Assembly (NCBI GenBank): GCA_019634415.1
Contig: JAHQVJ010000093.1
Location: 62,001 to 126,000 of the forward strand
DNA length: 64,000 nucleotides
Reading direction: 5' to 3'
Origin: Myxococcales bacterium
GTDB taxonomy: Bacteria; Myxococcota_A; UBA796; GCA-2862545
The stretch's first letter is position 1. Each line of letters begins with the position of its first letter. Both the position numbers and the translations under genes were made by a program. Of this stretch, positions 17,523 to 26,700 are shown piece after piece. The notes beneath the pieces were generated by a model, which was not told the origin of the DNA, did no database searches, and saw only the letters and a list, made by a program, of their open reading frames with translations.

Positions 17523-20368
17523 CCGTGCACCCGGACCTCGCCGACCTGATCGAGCGTCAGGACGAGCCCGATGTGCAGTCCCACCTGGCGCAGTGTGCCT
17601 CCTGTCGCGCCCGCGCACGCCTGGTCTCCTCCGATGGCGGCTCCACCTGGCCGCCGCCGGGCCTCGAGCAAGCTAGGATCAAGCTGGCCTCGGTGCGTCG
17701 CCGCGCAGGTATGTCCCTGTCGTCGTCGCTGGAGAACAGCGCCTCTGCAGGGGTTGCTGCTCCGCTCGACCTGGAGCCAGGTCGCGACCTGGGGCGCTAC
17801 GTGGTCGAGGCCCGCGTCGGAAAAGGCGGGATGGGGACCGTCTACCGTGTGCGTCACACCCGACTGCGCAGCCCCCACGCCTTGAAGGTGTTGCACCGCA
17901 GCTCGCAGAGCCTGCGCCAGCGACTGGAAGCGGAGGGTCGCGCACAGAGCCAGCTTCGCCACCCCAACGTGCTGCCCGTGACGGACCTGATCGACGTGGG
18001 AGGAGCCACGGGGCTCATCATGGAGTTCGTGGACGGGCCCACGCTGCACGAGCGCCTGCGCCAGGAGGCCCTGTCGATCACCCAGGTGGACCTGCTGGCT
18101 CAGCAGATCATCCGCGGAGTGGCCGCCGCTCACGAGGCAGGGATCGTCCACCGCGATCTCAAGCCCGCCAACGTCCTCCTCGTGCCCACCGACGAGGGCT
18201 ACGTGGCGAAGGTGGCCGACTTCGGGCTGGCACGCTCCATCCGCGACGACCTCGAGGAGGCCGTCGGCGGGTCGGCCCTGGGCACCCCCGCCTACATGGC
18301 CCCCGAGCAGATCCGTGACGCGAGCCGCGCCGACGAGCGAAGCGACGTGTTCTCGCTCGGTGCCGTGCTGTACGAGCTCGTGACGGGACGCCGAGCGTTC
18401 GCGGGCCTCGATCTGGCGGATGTCTTCGACCGGGTGAGGTCGGGCAACTATCCCCCGATGGATCCCGAGATCCCAGCCCGCATGCGTGCCACCATCGAGC
18501 GCGCCCTCGAGGTGGAGCCGCAGGATCGCTTCGCCAGCTGCCGCGACCTGCTGGAGGGGTGGCGTGGGCCCAACTTCCACGATCCCGCCACGCTGCATGG
18601 CCCCGGCAAGCGGCAGCGCCCGCCGCGCCCCTGGCTCCCCCTCGCAGCTGGGCTGGTGGCCGTGGCGCTGCTGGTGCTGGTCGCCCCGGCCCTGGTGTCC
18701 GATCTGACCAGCCCCCCCGAGGCACCGACCACCACCACCTCGGCGGTGGATCGCCGGCTCACGGCGCTCCCGGACGACCTGCAGACCTACGACTTCGCCA
18801 TCAGCCCAGACGGTACCGATCTCGTGCTGGCCAACGGGCGCGGCGTGGTTCGACACGCACCCGACGGATCCCTGGAGAAGGTGCTGCTATCGGGCGGCCC
18901 CTATCACCACGTGGACTTCCTCGACGACCAACGCGTGCTGGTGTCGGGCTGGTCGGAGGGAGAGCCCGGAACCTGGGTGCTCGACACTCGGACCGGCGAG
19001 GTAGAGCACCTGTTCGACCGCACGGGTCGCTGTGTGCGTGTCTCGCCCGACGGATCGCGACTCCTCGTCGCCGACGCGGAGGGGCTGTGGGTGGCCGAGC
19101 TGGCCACGCGCGACGTGCGGCGGCTCCGTGCACACCCAGTGGGCAACATGACGTCGGCCGTGGCCTGGTCACCCTCGGGCGAGTGGGTGGCGGCGATCCA
19201 TCGCAGCTCCGTGCAGGGGGAGCCCTGGCTGGAGATCACGTCCGCCGACGGTGCCCACTCCCGGCGCGTGCACGAGTCGAGGGGGCTGGTGGCCTACTCG
19301 CTGGCAGCGCTGGACTGGGTCGCCGACGACACGTTGCTGTACACCCTCAACGAGGGAGAGGAAGGAGGGGCCACCCTCTTCGCGCTGCCGGGCGCCAGTC
19401 ATGCCATCTCCACCCAAGATGCGGTGGCGTTGCACCACTGGCCGACCATCAGCATCGTGCGCGTTCGGGCGTCCCGCGATGGCAAGCGGATCGCCTACTC
19501 CCGCGTCACCACCCGCCGCAACACGCACCTCGTGTCGCTCGATGGAACGAACACGCTGTCTCGCCTCACCCAGGAGGACTGGCGTGAGGAGCCGGTGGCT
19601 TGGCGCTCCCCCGACGAGCTGATCCTCCACTCCAACCGGGGGCAGGGAGGGCTGTTCGTCAGAACCCTGGGCCAGGAGGGGGTGACCCCACTGCCGGTGG
19701 CCAAGCGCGTGGGTCGCGCCGAGATCGTGCACGATGGCTGGGTGGTCACGAAGCTCGAGAAGAACGCCGAGGAGCGCCGATGGGTCGTGGCGCACATCAG
19801 CAACGGCGTGGAGCGCACCATCTTCGACAGCGCGCCCTACGCCATGGGCTCCTGCAAGGACTGCGGCCATCCCGATCTGCGCTGCCACGTCGACCGCTGT
19901 CTCGTGCGCACCAAGGCAGGCTCCACCCTTCGCTTCTCCTGGCTGGATCTCGACGCGCCCGGTGCCCTGGGTCCACCGGCCTTCGAGCTCACCGACACCT
20001 CCCCCATGGTGCTGTGGGACCTCGCACCCAACGGTGAAGACCTGGCACTGATCACCGTGACCCCCATGAAGCTCATCCGGCACAACCTCCGCACCAAGGA
20101 GACGTCGGAGGCGCGCGGCCCCATCGAGTGGCCGCAGTGGCTGACGTGGGGTCACGACAGCGCCACGCTGTTCGTCTCTGGCCTCGACCTCGCCACGGAC
20201 AGCCCCTACCAGCTGCTCCGGATCCCGCCCGAAGGCCCCCGCGAGGTGCTGTGGAACTCCCGCAGCTCGCTGGTCTACCCCATCGTGCCCTCCCCCGACG
20301 GCAAGTGGTTGGCCGTGGGGATGATGCTGTTCGACGACGACACCTGGATGCTCGAAGACGCCCTGTGA
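17519..20368 (+). CDS. Membrane Ser/Thr kinase with N-terminal anti-sigma-like zinc motif and periplasmic propeller
   Basis: Four parts follow in order. Residues 1-40 hold H22-x3-C26-x2-C29, the zinc motif of anti-sigma factors (ZAS/zf-HC2). Residues about 94-350 are a Hanks-type kinase with glycine loop GKGGMGTVY, ALKVL lysine, HRDLKPANVL, DFGLA and YMAPEQ, so it looks active. A transmembrane helix lies near 372-394. Residues about 410-949 form a propeller with PD40-like repeats (ISPDGTDL, VSPDGSRL, WSPSGEWV, PSPDGKWL). The outer propeller could sense a ligand and signal through kinase and zinc domain to the sigma factor encoded just upstream with a 4-base overlap (ATGA at 17519-17522). The family calls are firm; the signalling order is inferred. 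Confidence 0.85.
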   Translation: MTVHPDLADLIERQDEPDVQSHLAQCASCRARARLVSSDGGSTWPPPGLEQARIKLASVRRRAGMSLSSSLENSASAGVAAPLDLEPGRDLGRYVVEARVGKGGMGTVYRVRHTRLRSPHALKVLHRSSQSLRQRLEAEGRAQSQLRHPNVLPVTDLIDVGGATGLIMEFVDGPTLHERLRQEALSITQVDLLAQQIIRGVAAAHEAGIVHRDLKPANVLLVPTDEGYVAKVADFGLARSIRDDLEEAVGGSALGTPAYMAPEQIRDASRADERSDVFSLGAVLYELVTGRRAFAGLDLADVFDRVRSGNYPPMDPEIPARMRATIERALEVEPQDRFASCRDLLEGWRGPNFHDPATLHGPGKRQRPPRPWLPLAAGLVAVALLVLVAPALVSDLTSPPEAPTTTTSAVDRRLTALPDDLQTYDFAISPDGTDLVLANGRGVVRHAPDGSLEKVLLSGGPYHHVDFLDDQRVLVSGWSEGEPGTWVLDTRTGEVEHLFDRTGRCVRVSPDGSRLLVADAEGLWVAELATRDVRRLRAHPVGNMTSAVAWSPSGEWVAAIHRSSVQGEPWLEITSADGAHSRRVHESRGLVAYSLAALDWVADDTLLYTLNEGEEGGATLFALPGASHAISTQDAVALHHWPTISIVRVRASRDGKRIAYSRVTTRRNTHLVSLDGTNTLSRLTQEDWREEPVAWRSPDELILHSNRGQGGLFVRTLGQEGVTPLPVAKRVGRAEIVHDGWVVTKLEKNAEERRWVVAHISNGVERTIFDSAPYAMGSCKDCGHPDLRCHVDRCLVRTKAGSTLRFSWLDLDAPGALGPPAFELTDTSPMVLWDLAPNGEDLALITVTPMKLIRHNLRTKETSEARGPIEWPQWLTWGHDSATLFVSGLDLATDSPYQLLRIPPEGPREVLWNSRSSLVYPIVPSPDGKWLAVGMMLFDDDTWMLEDAL

Positions 20369-20372
20369 GGCG

Positions 20373-20560
20373 CTAGAGCACCGAACGGGTAGACTCCCGT
20401 CGTTCGCTGGGCCCATTCGCCCGTATCGGAACTTCCTCCTCGGTCACATGCCTCGGCATGCTCCCTCGTCGGAACCGGTCAGACCCTTCGGGTCTACCTG
20501 TTCCCCTACGGACGAATCTCCCTCAGCGCCCTCGGTCCGTTGACCTGTTCGGTGCTCTAG
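20373..20560. other. Large nested inverted-repeat element (candidate structured RNA or small mobile repeat)
   Basis: The ends pair over 18 positions: 20373-20390 with 20543-20560, one G-U and no mismatch, including a perfect 14-base outer arm. Inside are four more hairpins: GGGC/GCCC at 20409-20422; CATGC/GCATG at 20447-20460; a long one at 20471-20504 (GGAAC, GGT and AGACCC arms, loop TTC); and ACGGAC/GTCCGT at 20508-20540. A competing hairpin at 20381-20406 (CGAAC-GGG) uses part of the 5' arm. The element fills the whole gap between two convergent kinase genes and its right end contains the stop of the minus-strand one. There is no T-tract and no flanking duplication that I can see. Confidence 0.5.
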
Positions 20561-21717
20561 TCGGTCAGGTGGAGCGAGCGGCCAGGGGGCGAGGACAGAC
20601 TGGACATCCAGTCGCCGAGCCAGCCTCCGAGCTGATCCGCCCGACCATCGCTGAGCGCCCAGACCGCCGCCAATCCACCCGCCGCGATGGCAGTGACCAG
20701 GCCACCCGCGGCCACCCAAGACCGACCTCGACCGCGTGTGGTGCTGCGTGGAGAGTCGCGGCGTGCGCTCTTGAGAGCGTCGGGCTGTAGCACCGTGGCG
20801 GCCACCTCCTTGTCGAGGTGACCATCCGCATACAGGAACTGAACGACGCGCTGGGCGTGGTTGGTCGGCGCTCCATAGGCCGTCAGCTCCAGCCGCAGCG
20901 AGCGGCTGAACTCCCCTGCCGTCTTGTGGCGCTTCGCCGGATCCGTGGCCAGCGCCTTGTGGATCACGTTGGCCAGTGTGCGTGGGACGGCCTGGTTGAC
21001 AGTCCGCAGAGGACGGATCCGCCCCTCGAGGATGTTCCGGTAGATCACCTCGGGTTGCTGGCCCTTCGCGAACATCGGCTGCCCAGCCAGCACTCTGTAC
21101 AGGGTGGCAGCCAGGCTGTAGATGTCTGCCGGGACCCCGGCCTCCTCGCCACGCAGTACCTCCGGGGCCATGTAGGTGGGCGTACCCACCAACATCCCGG
21201 TGCGGGTCAGGACCTCGAGCTCGTCGCCCCGGGCAATGCCGAAGTCCATGAGCTTCACGTCGCCCCGCCGCGACAGCATCACGTTCGCGGGCTTCACGTC
21301 ACGGTGGATGATGCCGTGCATGTGAGCATGCTCCAGCGCCTCCGCCATGTGCACACCCACGATGAGCCCGACGTCGATGGGCAATGCGCCCTGCTTGATG
21401 AGATCACGCAGGTCGTACCCGTCGACGTACTCCAGCGCGATGTACTGAGTGCCTCGCCAGGAGAAGAGGTCGTACACACCGCAGATGGCGTTGTGGTGCA
21501 GCTGTGCCAGCACCCGGCCCTCTCGCTCGAATCGCTCCTCGAGCTCGTTGAGGAGATCCTCCTCTGCGTCGTCGGGCGGAACGAGACGCTTGAGGGCGGC
21601 GGCCCTGTTCAGGGTCTGGTGGTAGCCCAGAAGGACTTCACCCATCCCCCCCGAGGCGATCTTGCCCTCGATGTCGTAGGCGCCAATTCGTTTGGGTAGC
21701 CTCTTCGTCGCCACCAC
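20557..21717 (-). CDS. Membrane-anchored Ser/Thr protein kinase
   Basis: A Hanks-type kinase domain covers about residues 9-270: glycine loop IASGGMGEVLLG, lysine in AALKRL, HRDVKPANVML, DFGIA and TYMAPEVL, all present. A single transmembrane helix lies near 337-360, and only about 25 residues follow it, so there is no large sensor domain outside. I chose the GTG at 21717, which has AGGA four bases upstream and places the kinase domain directly after the start. A frame open to 22131 has shadow-type composition. It faces the first kinase across the inverted-repeat element. The substrate is unknown; the sigma factor or the other kinase are candidates only by position. Confidence 0.85.
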   Translation of the reverse strand: MVATKRLPKRIGAYDIEGKIASGGMGEVLLGYHQTLNRAAALKRLVPPDDAEEDLLNELEERFEREGRVLAQLHHNAICGVYDLFSWRGTQYIALEYVDGYDLRDLIKQGALPIDVGLIVGVHMAEALEHAHMHGIIHRDVKPANVMLSRRGDVKLMDFGIARGDELEVLTRTGMLVGTPTYMAPEVLRGEEAGVPADIYSLAATLYRVLAGQPMFAKGQQPEVIYRNILEGRIRPLRTVNQAVPRTLANVIHKALATDPAKRHKTAGEFSRSLRLELTAYGAPTNHAQRVVQFLYADGHLDKEVAATVLQPDALKSARRDSPRSTTRGRGRSWVAAGGLVTAIAAGGLAAVWALSDGRADQLGGWLGDWMSSLSSPPGRSLHLTD

Positions 21718-22037
21718 ATGATCCTCGCGTGCCCCCCACCGTATCACGATGGCCAGGATCTGCGCCCCGACGGTACCATCGCAGTAACGCAGCCGTTCGA
21801 GCCAGGTTCCACCTGACGAATCCACCGAACGTGAAAAGCGAGAAACATCCAGCCAAACCGGCAAACAGGCCCACCCAGCGCGGATCGTGGCACGTCGAAC
21901 CTGAAGAGAGACCCGCGTTCCCGAAACCGAATCGCTACGATTCGCATCACCGTCGATGTGCATCGTTGCTCGACTGCATCGCGCCGTGTGTCGGGTGCCC
22001 CTTGCCCGCTGGCCCGAGGTTTGCTTACCTGCCACAC
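21718..22037. promoter_or_regulatory. 320-base gap between divergent kinase and murJ genes
   Basis: This is the longest stretch without a gene in the window. It separates the minus-strand kinase from murJ and must hold promoters for both. The middle (about 21820-21960) is less GC-rich. I found no convincing promoter boxes, repeats or RNA gene in it. Confidence 0.4.
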
Positions 22038-23636
22038 ATGCCGACCCAAGAAACCCCAGGCCCTGCTCGCTCAGGTCGTGTGAACTTCGTTCGCGCCTTC
22101 CTCGCCTCCGCCCTCGGGACGGGCTTGGCACGGGTGCTCGGAGCCCTCCGCGACGTCGCCATCGCGGCCTTCCTGGGGGCCGGCGTCGCCTCCGATGCCT
22201 TCTGGATCGCCTTCCTCATCCCCAACGTCTTTCGGCGGTTCGTCGCAGACGAGGGGCTGACGGGAGCCATGGTCCCGGCACTCGCCAAGGCCGAGGCGGA
22301 GGAGGGACCGGAGCGATCCCGCAGCCTCGCGGCCAGCGCCTTCGGCATCCTGATGGTGGCCAACGTGCTGCTCTGCGTCGCCGGCGTCGTCTTCGCGGAG
22401 CAGCTGGTGCTCGCGTTCGCGTGGTCCTGGCGGGAGCAACCCGATCAGTTCGAGCTGACCGTCACCATGACGCGCTGGATGTTCCCCTTCGTGGCCATGG
22501 TCAGCATGGTGAGCTTCTTCGAGGGGCTGCTGAACTTCCGCGGCCACTTCTTCGTGCCCAAGCTCGCTCCCGGCGTGGTGAGCGGCGGGCTCGTGGCCGG
22601 GGTGGTGCTGTTCGGAACCCGGTTCGAGGAGCCTGCCTACGCCCTGGTGCTGGGCCTGATGGCGGGCGGTGTGCTGCACGTGCTCATCAACCTCCCCCCC
22701 TTGTGGCAGCGCTGGGGTCGCGTGGGCTTCTCGCTGCGCGTGGACGACCGGATCCGAGCCGTGCTCTGGGAGATGGGCAAGGTCGTGGCCATCGGGATCT
22801 TCGCCCAGATCAACATCATCGTGTTGCGCCAGCTCGCCACCAGCTTGCCCGAAGGCGCCGTCACGCACTACCACAACGGCACACGCATCGTGGATCTGGC
22901 GCAGGGCATCGTGGCCGTCGGGATCGGCAGCGCGCTGCTGCCGAACCTGGCCACGTCGGTGGCCAGCAAGTCGTGGGACCAGTTCCGTCAGGATCTCGCG
23001 GGCGCACTTCGGCTGGCGGCGTTCCTGCTCCTTCCCATCGCCGTGGTGATCTACGTGTGGGCGGAGCCTGCCACCGCCCTGCTCTTCCGGCTCGGCAAGT
23101 ACACCTACGAGGACGTCCAGGTGACCGCCGACGCGGTTCGCTACCTGGTTCCCTTCCTGCTGGCCTTGGCAGCGGTGAACATCATCAAGCGCGTGTACCA
23201 CGCCCTCGACGATCGCACGACGCTGCTGGTGGTGGGCGCCATCGGGGTCGCCCTGACCGCCACCCTGGGCATGCAGTGGGTGCAAGTCCTCGGCGTGCCC
23301 GGCCTGGCGCTGGCACTGTCGGTGGCCACCGTGGCCCAGCTAGCCGCGTATCTGTTGGTGCTGCAGTGGCGCCTGGGCGCCCGAGCAGGCCTCGCCTCCA
23401 CGCTGTGGCCCATGGTGCGGATGACCGCCGCCAGCATGCCGCTGGTGCCGCTGCTGCTGTGGCTGGAGCCCTTCGGCAGCTGGGAGAGTGGGCCGAAGGA
23501 GCCGCTGAACTGGATGGTGTTTGTCGGCGGACTCTCGTTGTCGGGCGTCGGCTACCTCGTGATGGCCCGCCTGCTGGGCCTGCCGGAGGTCGGTCGCCTC
23601 ACCCAGGCCTTCACGCGACGATTCCGCAGAGGCTGA
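22038..23636 (+). CDS. murJ: MurJ lipid II flippase
   Basis: MurJ moves the peptidoglycan precursor lipid II across the inner membrane. The protein is 532 residues with about 14 membrane segments. The N-terminal SALGTGLARVLGALRD and FLGAGVASDAFWIAF match MurJ, as does RRFVADEGLTGAMVPALA near residues 69-84. The later DRTTLLVVG and repeated hydrophobic helices fit the MOP fold. Start is ATG at 22038. It is followed after 98 bases by the TamB-like gene, a region with alternative hairpins. Confidence 0.95.
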   Translation: MPTQETPGPARSGRVNFVRAFLASALGTGLARVLGALRDVAIAAFLGAGVASDAFWIAFLIPNVFRRFVADEGLTGAMVPALAKAEAEEGPERSRSLAASAFGILMVANVLLCVAGVVFAEQLVLAFAWSWREQPDQFELTVTMTRWMFPFVAMVSMVSFFEGLLNFRGHFFVPKLAPGVVSGGLVAGVVLFGTRFEEPAYALVLGLMAGGVLHVLINLPPLWQRWGRVGFSLRVDDRIRAVLWEMGKVVAIGIFAQINIIVLRQLATSLPEGAVTHYHNGTRIVDLAQGIVAVGIGSALLPNLATSVASKSWDQFRQDLAGALRLAAFLLLPIAVVIYVWAEPATALLFRLGKYTYEDVQVTADAVRYLVPFLLALAAVNIIKRVYHALDDRTTLLVVGAIGVALTATLGMQWVQVLGVPGLALALSVATVAQLAAYLLVLQWRLGARAGLASTLWPMVRMTAASMPLVPLLLWLEPFGSWESGPKEPLNWMVFVGGLSLSGVGYLVMARLLGLPEVGRLTQAFTRRFRRG

Positions 23637-23658
23637 TCCCCAGCAGGGGGTCATGGGT

Positions 23659-23710
23659 TGCCACAATGCGTGGCACGCGGTGTCTTTCGACGGTGGGGCG
23701 TGCCACGCCC
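23659..23710 (+). terminator. Competing hairpins between murJ and the TamB-like gene
   Basis: Three stems exclude one another. GCGTGGCACG (23668-23677) pairs perfectly with CGTGCCACGC (23699-23708). Alternatively, TGCCAC/GTGGCA closes at 23659-23675 and GGGCGT/ACGCCC at 23696-23710. It could end murJ transcription or regulate read-through into the next gene. No T-run follows. Confidence 0.4.
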
Positions 23711-23734
23711 GGATAGTCGGAACAATGCGGGGTC

Positions 23735-26700
23735 GTGCGCCAGATGACGCAGGAGACGGACAACACGGACAGCTCCACTGAGGTGCCCACCTCGGTGACC
23801 GGCGAGTGGGTCGACTCCGACCCTCCGGATCCGAGACGTGTGAGCCGTCTGCGTCGTCAGCGCCTCGCGCTGACCCTCATCCGCGCCCTGCGTCGATTCT
23901 TTCAGGGCACCTTGGTACTGCTGGTGCTGTGTGCAGCGGTCCTCCTCGGGTGGCTGCAATCCGACGATTTCCAAAGACGAACGGTCACACTGGCCGACCA
24001 GCTCCTCGAGACTGCGCTGGGTGAGCAGGTCACCATCAGCCGCATCAACGCCCGCTACTGGCCGCCCGGCCTCACGGCGGTGGGCGTGCACGTGTTCCAC
24101 GAGCCCACGGGCGAGACGATCTTGAGCGCAGAGCGGGTGCGCATTCCCCTGCGCATCCGCATGGGCGGCGGCCCAGCCATCGGACGCCTCCACCTCCAGC
24201 GACCCACGGTGCACCTGCACGTGGCGTCCGACGGGAAGCTCCGTGAGTTCCGCGACATGGCGCGTCGCCCGCCCGAGCAGCGACAACCCCTCCGCAGGCT
24301 CCCGTTCTCCGGGATCAAGATCATCGACGGCACCGTGCGGCTGGACTTCGCCGATGGGTTCGTGATGCTCGATGAGCTGTCGGCCACGCCGACCCGCTAC
24401 GGCACCGACCTGTCGGGCAACGTGCAGCTGAAGGTGCGCGACCTCGAGCAGCGCACCCACTTCGAGTGGCCGCAGGTGACCATCGGGCCCGAGCGCATCG
24501 ACGTGCCGCGCCTCGCGCTGGACTTCGAGGCCATCAGCCTCGGCGGTCGTGCGACCTACGATCTGGGCTCCGACGTGGACGTGGCGCTCACCGCGACGGC
24601 GCGCCTGGAGCAAGCGCAGGAGCTGCTCGTGGCCCCGCGCAAGATGTACGGCCACGTCGATCTCGACCTGAGCGTGCGCGGCCCCGTCGAGGATCCCGTG
24701 GCCCAGGTCACGGTGAGCGGCCAAGAGCTCGGCCTGGACATGCCTGGCGTGCTCACCCCCTTGCTCACCTACGAGTTCGGGGACGCCACGGCGTCTGCGA
24801 CGGTGCAGCGCGACGGCGCCGACGTGGAGCAGCTGGTGCTGCAGTGGGGCGGTGGCAGCATCGTCGGCTGGGGTCGGATCACCCCCGATCTGCGCTTGGT
24901 GAACGGCCACGCCGTGGGCAGCGCCGTGCACCTGGAGCCCCTGCTGCGCAACTTCGACGCGGCACCGACCCCGTGGGTGGATCTGGTGGCCGACGCCGAG
25001 GTGTCGGCCGAGGGCACCCTGAACCCCCTCGATCTGGACGGCTCGTTCGACTTCGCGGTCGCCGATCTCCAGGTGGCGGACCGTCCCATCCGGAGGGCAG
25101 ATCACGAGCTGCACCTGGACCTGCCCCACGCCCATGCCGTGGGCTCCATCCACATCGACAAGCAGGTGGTGCGACTCATCGCGCCCACGGTCCAGGCGCC
25201 TCGCTCGAAGGGATCGGCCGTGGTGGACATCGGGCTGGGTCCACGGGGACCCCTCAACCTCGAGTTCGACCTGTGGCACACGGATCTGCAGGACTTCGTC
25301 CCCCTCAACGACGTCGGCCTGAAGGGTGTGGGGGCGATCTCGGGCCGGATCTTCGGTCCGTTCAATGCGCTGCAGATGACGGGCGAGGGCCAGCTGGATG
25401 GCTTCGAGGTGCTGGGCATTCGCTACGCGGACCGACTTCAGGCCAACCTCAGCAGCCCCGACATGCGCTCCATCCACCTCGAGGGGGCCAAGGCCGAGCT
25501 GGGCGCCTCTCGCTACGGAGGGCGCTACGGTATCGACTTCAAGCCGCCGATCTCCATGGTCACCGACGTCACCATCGACCGTGGTCGAGTGGAAGATCTG
25601 GTCGGCATGTTCGTCGAGCTCGAGGGCCTGAAGGGCGACCTGACGGGCACCCTGCTGCTCGATGGTCCGTTGTTCGACCTGGACGGAGAGGGTCACCTCG
25701 CGCTGTCGGACGTGGAGATCTACGGAGAGCGCTTCGAGACGGGCGAAGGGCACGGCTTCCTGGACGACGGGCGCTTCACCCTCGACGACCTGAGGGTTCG
25801 CCGCGACGCCGGCCGAGCAGGCATCACGCTGCGCGGCTCGGTGGACCGCGCGTGGGCGCTCGATATGGAGCTGGTGGGCGACGGACTGCAGCTGGACCGA
25901 CTCGATCAGCTGGAGCCCTACGAGCTGCCGCTGTCGGGGCGACTGTCCTTCGACGCCCGGATTCGGAACACGCTGTACGACCCGAGCCCAGATGGCCGCA
26001 TCCGGGTGACCAATGTGCGCTACATGGACGAGCCCGTGGCGTCGAGCAGCGTGACCTTCCGCACCATCGACGGCGTGGCTCACTACACGGGCTCGGTGAT
26101 CGGAGGTTCGGCGAAGGTGAAGGGCACCCTGGGCCTGTGGGACGAGCAGCCCTATCGACTGGTGGCGGACCTCGACGAGCTGCCCGCCCACCTGCTCTAC
26201 CCCTTGGCCGCGAACGGCGCGAAGCTCACGTTCCTGGCGTCGGGCGAGGTGAAGGTGGCCGGTCACTTCGGGGAGACCTGGTCACCGGTGGACCTATCGG
26301 CCAAGCTGCCCAAGGTGGAGCTGGGCTTCCTCCACCACCGACTGACCAACCGCACCCCCTGGCACTACGCCCAGAGCGGCAACGCGCTGGAGCTGCGCTC
26401 CTTCAACCTGCACGGCGGCGCCACGCACCTCACCCTCGAGGTGATCAAGGACAAGTCGCTGCTGATGTCGGGCAACGGGACGGTGGACCTCGACCTGCTC
26501 CGCGCCGTGGTCCCCGGACTCGAACGTGCCGCGGGCCGAGGCGACGTCACCATCGAGGCCGTGGGTAGGCCCCCCAACGTGGAGGCGGTGGTGGCCGTGG
26601 ACGTGGCGGCGGACCTGCTCCGACACAGCTCCGCGCCCGTCACCTTCGAAGACACCGACGCGCGAATCGAGGTCCGCCGGGATCGCATCGATCTCGTCCG

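Noticed and set aside
20373-20560. Integron attC site
   Set aside because: The outer arms do not contain the GTTRRRY/RYYYAAC core sites, and no integrase or gene cassette is near.
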